Part shown: piece after piece, positions 60,702 through 64,000 of the stretch
How positions within the stretch are numbered: the stretch's first letter is position 1
How the letters are laid out: each line of letters begins with the position of its first letter
Origin: an uncultured Lachnospiraceae bacterium
GTDB lineage: Bacteria; Bacillota; Clostridia; Lachnospirales; Lachnospiraceae
Length of the DNA: 64,000 nt
Assembly (NCBI GenBank): GCA_910589075.1
Contig: CAJUSK010000005.1
Span: forward strand, 1 to 64,000
Direction: 5' to 3'
Made by a program: the position numbers and the translations under genes
The notes under the pieces: model-generated
What the model was told of the DNA's origin: nothing
The model's database searches: none
Seen by the model: the letters and a program-made list of their open reading frames with translations, nothing else

Positions 60702-61967
60702 ATGGGAATGACGATGACGCAGAAGATTTTGGCAGCCCATGCCGGGCTTGCAAAAGTAGAAGCGGGGCAGTTGATCGAAGCGGATTTGGATCTGGTGCTG
60801 GGGAATGATATTACAAGCCCGGTGGCGATTAAGGAAATGGAAAAGATCCAGGCGAAAGGTGTGTTTGACAGGGATAAAATAGCTCTGGTGCCGGATCATT
60901 TCGTACCGAATAAAGATATTAAATCTGCCGAACACTGCAAATGTGTCCGGGAATTTGCACAGAAGCATGAAATTACCAATTATTTTGAAGTAGGAGAGAT
61001 GGGGATTGAGCATGCCCTGCTGCCGGAGAAAGGACTTACCGTTGCAGGAGATGTGATCATTGGTGCAGACTCCCATACCTGTACATATGGTGCGCTGGGC
61101 GCGTTTTCCACGGGTGTGGGCAGTACGGATATGGCGGCCGGTATGGCTACGGGTAAGGCATGGTTTAAAGTACCATCCGCTATTTTATTCAGACTGACGG
61201 GCAGCCTTCCCAAATGGGTCAGTGGAAAAGATGTGATCCTGCATATTATCGGGATGATCGGTGTGGACGGTGCGCTGTATAAATCCATGGAATTTGTGGG
61301 GGACGGTGTTGCCAGCCTGTCTATGGATGACCGTTTTACCATTGCCAATATGGCCATTGAAGCGGGCGGCAAAAACGGTATTTTCCCGGTGGATGATAAG
61401 GCCATTGCCTATATGAAGGAACATTCCAAAAAGGAATGGACCATATATGAGGCGGACGAAGACGCCGTATATGATGCGGTATATACCATTGACCTGAGCA
61501 CGCTGCGTCCCACCATCGCCTTTCCGCACCTTCCGGAAAATACAAAGACCATAGATGAGATCGAAGAAGAGGTGAAAATTGATCAGGTGGTAATCGGTTC
61601 CTGTACCAACGGCAGGCTGGATGATATCCGCACGGCGGCACAGGTGCTTGCAGGGCGGCATGTAGCCAGGGGAATACGCTGTATTATTCTTCCTGCCACA
61701 CAGGCCATTTATTTGCAGGCAATGGAAGAAGGTCTCCTGAAAATATTTATTGAAGCCGGCGCTGTAGTCAGCACACCGACCTGCGGCCCCTGTCTGGGAG
61801 GTTATATGGGAATACTGGCAGCAGGAGAGCGTTGTGTCTCCACCACCAACAGAAATTTTGTAGGACGTATGGGACATGTGGATTCCGAAGTGTATCTGGC
61901 CAGTCCTGCTGTGGCGGCAGCCAGTGCGATCACCGGGAAAATTTCCAGTCCGGAAGAACTTGATTAA
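60702..61967 (+). CDS. leuC: 3-isopropylmalate dehydratase-type large subunit (aconitase superfamily)
   Basis: The 421-residue protein has A-D-S-H-T-C-T-Y-G-A-L-G-A-F, I-G-S-C-T-N-G-R and T-P-T-C-G-P-C-L-G-G. The last two supply the three cysteines of the [4Fe-4S] cluster. Length and sequence type are those of clostridial/archaeal LeuC, which with LeuD isomerises 2- and 3-isopropylmalate in leucine synthesis. Other leuA/B genes are absent nearby, so homoaconitase or dimethylmalate-type activity cannot be ruled out. Confidence 0.88.
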   Translation: MGMTMTQKILAAHAGLAKVEAGQLIEADLDLVLGNDITSPVAIKEMEKIQAKGVFDRDKIALVPDHFVPNKDIKSAEHCKCVREFAQKHEITNYFEVGEMGIEHALLPEKGLTVAGDVIIGADSHTCTYGALGAFSTGVGSTDMAAGMATGKAWFKVPSAILFRLTGSLPKWVSGKDVILHIIGMIGVDGALYKSMEFVGDGVASLSMDDRFTIANMAIEAGGKNGIFPVDDKAIAYMKEHSKKEWTIYEADEDAVYDAVYTIDLSTLRPTIAFPHLPENTKTIDEIEEEVKIDQVVIGSCTNGRLDDIRTAAQVLAGRHVARGIRCIILPATQAIYLQAMEEGLLKIFIEAGAVVSTPTCGPCLGGYMGILAAGERCVSTTNRNFVGRMGHVDSEVYLASPAVAAASAITGKISSPEELD

Positions 61968-61980
61968 GGAGGAAACAGGT

Positions 61981-62466
61981 ATGAAAGCAAAAGGAAGTGT
62001 ATTTAAGTATGGAGACAATGTGGACACGGATGTCATTATTCCGGCCAGGTATCTGAATTCTTCCGATCCGGAAGAGCTGGCAGCACACTGTATGGAAGAT
62101 ATTGACAAAGAGTTTATACAGAAGGTGCAAACAGGGGACATTATGGTAGCCAATAAAAATTTTGGCTGCGGTTCTTCCAGAGAACATGCACCCATTGCGA
62201 TTAAAGCATCAGGCATCAGCTGTGTGATTGCCGAAACCTTTGCCAGAATTTTTTACCGCAACGCGATTAATATTGGCTTGCCTATTATCGAATGCCCGGA
62301 GGCGGCACAGGCGATTGAAGCGGGAGATGTGGTGGAAATTGATTTTGACAGTGGATTGATAACAGATGTTACTAAAGGGCAATCCTGGCAGGGACAGGCT
62401 TTCCCGGAGTTTATGCAGAAAATTATAAAGGCGGAGGGACTGATTTCTTATATTAATCAGAAATGA
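61981..62466 (+). CDS. leuD: 3-isopropylmalate dehydratase-type small subunit
   Basis: The 161-residue swivel-domain protein starts at ATG 61981 after AAGGAGGAAACAGGT. Signatures are D-N-V-D-T-D-V-I-I-P-A-R-Y, N-F-G-C-G-S-S-R-E-H-A-P and F-A-R-I-F-Y-R-N-A-I-N-I-G-L-P. It lies 13 bases after the large subunit and forms the active heterodimer with it. Confidence 0.9.
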   Translation: MKAKGSVFKYGDNVDTDVIIPARYLNSSDPEELAAHCMEDIDKEFIQKVQTGDIMVANKNFGCGSSREHAPIAIKASGISCVIAETFARIFYRNAINIGLPIIECPEAAQAIEAGDVVEIDFDSGLITDVTKGQSWQGQAFPEFMQKIIKAEGLISYINQK

Positions 62467-62606
62467 TCATCAGAAATAACCGGGCAGAAACCATGTGTAT
62501 GGAAAGTTCGATTTCATAAAAGAATAGGAAGTACAGATGTCATATTTCTTATGGTACAGTACGTTATGAAATATAAACTATGAAATGTAAGAAGAGGAGA
62601 CAGAGT

Positions 62607-63065
62607 ATGGAATATGAAATCGTAACGCGGAAAGAAATGATAACGGCTGGTATTTCTGCCCGTACAGGCAATCATGCACCTGAAATGATGCAGGTAATCG
62701 GAAATTTATGGAATCGTTTTTTCAACGAAGGGATGTATGAAGCCATACCCGGCAAAGTAAATGGCAGAGCCCTGGGGATTTATACGGACTATGCCGGCCA
62801 TGAAAAATCAGAGTACACTGTATTGACGGCCTGCGAAGTGGAGCGGGAACCGGCAGGAGAGGAATTTGCGGTTTGCCGCATTCCTGCCGGGCGCTATGCC
62901 AGGTTTACGGTCAAAGGAGAAGTGCATCAGGCGGTGGCTCAGGGGTGGGAAGAAATCGGCCGCATGGACTTGCCCAGGGCGTTTTTGTGTGATTTTGAGG
63001 AATATATGGACAGCCAAACGGATCATGCGGAAATTCATATCTATATTGGACTTAGGGATGTATAA
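62607..63065 (+). CDS. GyrI-like/AraC effector-binding-domain protein
   Basis: The 152-residue protein is read from ATG 62607 after GAGGAGACAGAGT. The layout matches the stand-alone GyrI-like ligand-binding domain: M-E-Y-E-I-V-T-R-K-E, a mid-protein A-L-G-I-Y-T-D-Y, V-C-R-I-P-A-G-R-Y-A-R-F-T-V, and the end H-A-E-I-H-I-Y-I-G-L. Such proteins bind or hydrolyse small hydrophobic molecules. It may be an orphan sensor; function unknown. The 140 bases upstream show no gene. Confidence 0.85.
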   Translation: MEYEIVTRKEMITAGISARTGNHAPEMMQVIGNLWNRFFNEGMYEAIPGKVNGRALGIYTDYAGHEKSEYTVLTACEVEREPAGEEFAVCRIPAGRYARFTVKGEVHQAVAQGWEEIGRMDLPRAFLCDFEEYMDSQTDHAEIHIYIGLRDV

Positions 63066-63085
63066 GAGAAAGATGACAATCTGAA

Positions 63086-64000
63086 TTATGAAAATTCTGC
63101 CCATGGAACAGCGGGATATAATCTGCCTGTTTTCGCAAAATATAAAACGCATTCTGCTGCCAGAGACAAATCGTCCAGTGCAAACCGTTTGGGAACAGGG
63201 GACTGTCCGCCGATTTCCACGGGCGCATCCTCCTCCACACTGTCATATTTGTCATTTACAGGTTGGAAACAGACCGCTTCGCCGTCTTCATTCCAGATAT
63301 TGTATATGGGAGCGGCCCAGTTGTCCTCTATGTCCATTGTAAAAAAATTTTCCTCTCCACATACATCCAGCGCCAGACAGAGGGAATGTATCTGTCCTTT
63401 TCGAACCAGTCGAACCAGTTTTTCTACCACATCCTTTGTAATTTCCTGATCCGTACAAGTGACAGAGCCATATTTCAGAAACCGAATGGCAAAGCCGTCA
63501 GGAGGAAGTGTCGGAACCTCCTGCACAGGCAATACTTTATAAGAAGGGAAACTGTCATCCTGATAAAACGATTCGTCTGTGCAGATGGTGCATCCGGACA
63601 GGGTATCCAGTACTTCCGGATGGAGCAGCTTTTTCCGGGCGGGAAGGGAAAGCTGTTTCAGTTCGTTGAGACCGGTGAGCAGAGAACAGTCTTTGAATCC
63701 GGTATACTGCAAATCCAGATGTTTCAAATGGGTCAGCCTGGGCAAAAACGAAAAGTCCTCAATGATACCTGGCGGGGTACGCCGGGGAAATTCCAATACC
63801 TGCAAGCCGGTCATTTCCCCCAGCAGTGCCCAGTCTCCTTTCCCGGATGTAAGAAAATTCTGCAGATAAGCCAGTTTCTTCTGTGTATATTCACTGTGAG
63901 GGACAGGGAAATCTTTGCCTGTCAGTCTCTTTATCTTTTTCAGATCATAAGGCACCGACAAATGCCTGGGTGCTATTGCAAGGTCAATCCAGCACAGCAG
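63086..64000 (-). CDS. leucine-rich-repeat protein with immunity-like C-terminus (5' end outside window)
   Basis: The frame is open from the stop (63086-63088) to the window edge, at least 304 codons, so the start may lie beyond 64000 (a TTG at 63961 is possible). The middle has three to four leucine-rich repeats such as L-T-H-L-K-H-L-D-L-Q-Y-T and L-N-E-L-K-Q-L-S-L. The C-terminal about 130 residues are acidic and end with L-A-A-E-C-V-L-Y-F-A-K-T-G-R-L-Y-P-A-V-P-W-A-E, recalling Imm1-type immunity proteins of polymorphic toxin loci; that resemblance is tentative. No signal peptide is seen in the visible part. Confidence 0.65.
   Translation of the reverse strand: MLCWIDLAIAPRHLSVPYDLKKIKRLTGKDFPVPHSEYTQKKLAYLQNFLTSGKGDWALLGEMTGLQVLEFPRRTPPGIIEDFSFLPRLTHLKHLDLQYTGFKDCSLLTGLNELKQLSLPARKKLLHPEVLDTLSGCTICTDESFYQDDSFPSYKVLPVQEVPTLPPDGFAIRFLKYGSVTCTDQEITKDVVEKLVRLVRKGQIHSLCLALDVCGEENFFTMDIEDNWAAPIYNIWNEDGEAVCFQPVNDKYDSVEEDAPVEIGGQSPVPKRFALDDLSLAAECVLYFAKTGRLYPAVPWAEFS

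Overview
The window looks like the chromosome of a Gram-positive, endospore-forming Clostridia member, most likely Lachnospiraceae. Strong AGGAGG-type ribosome binding sites, the sporulation genes spoIIM and a spoVB-like flippase, and the housekeeping block yicC-remA-gmk-rpoZ-rimO-pgsA-cinA-recA-recX-rny support this. No rRNA, CRISPR array or intact transposase was found. All functional calls come from reading protein motifs and gene order; no database search was run.

Layout. (1) 1-3300 is an AT-rich, decayed mobile region. It holds a possible insertion-sequence end, a gene that may be truncated, a Phd/RelE-type toxin-antitoxin pair, a remnant of a large serine recombinase and a frameshifted tyrosine integrase. 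The integrase gene abuts the 3' end of a tRNA-Met gene that is paired with tRNA-Val (3303-3460, minus strand). (2) 3919-16700 carries a long operon of a membrane zinc-ribbon/LRR protein, a MoxR AAA+ ATPase, a DUF5682-like protein, a VWA protein, a SWIM zinc-finger protein and a giant DUF4132-like protein. It parallels the poorly understood yehL/M/P/Q plus yehI genes of E. coli and is the best candidate for an uncharacterised system here. (3) 16884-20032 has a secreted SGNH hydrolase and a MarR-MATE efflux operon with a palindromic operator. (4) 20163-31213 is the housekeeping and DNA-repair block. It ends with a 36-residue membrane microprotein between two terminators and a pair of 116/117-bp structured tandem repeats. 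(5) 31365-40460 has an aminotransferase, a NUDIX hydrolase, SpoIIM, a XerD-like recombinase, DAHP synthase, a SpoVB-like flippase and the iscS-nifU-mnmA sulfur-transfer operon.

(6) 40502-46077 encodes two adjacent hybrid histidine kinases. (7) 46199-50204 has a DJ-1/PfpI protein, a WYL regulator, an exported protein of unknown function and a D-Ala-D-Ala carboxypeptidase. (8) 50244-55521 is a polyol catabolic locus: ROK regulator, sorbitol/xylitol-type dehydrogenase, GPH sugar symporter and a PfkB kinase fused to an HPr-like domain. The implied route is import, oxidation of the polyol to a ketose, then phosphorylation. (9) 55565-58337 is an accessory patch with a nitroreductase fragment, a chimeric LytTR/GHKL two-component pseudogene flanked by direct-repeat operators, small unknown proteins (two of which begin M-x-I-N-G-I-G) and a tautomerase. 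(10) 58382-64000 has AraC and cupin genes, a LysR gene divergent from leuCD-type dehydratase genes, a GyrI-like protein and an LRR protein cut off by the window end.
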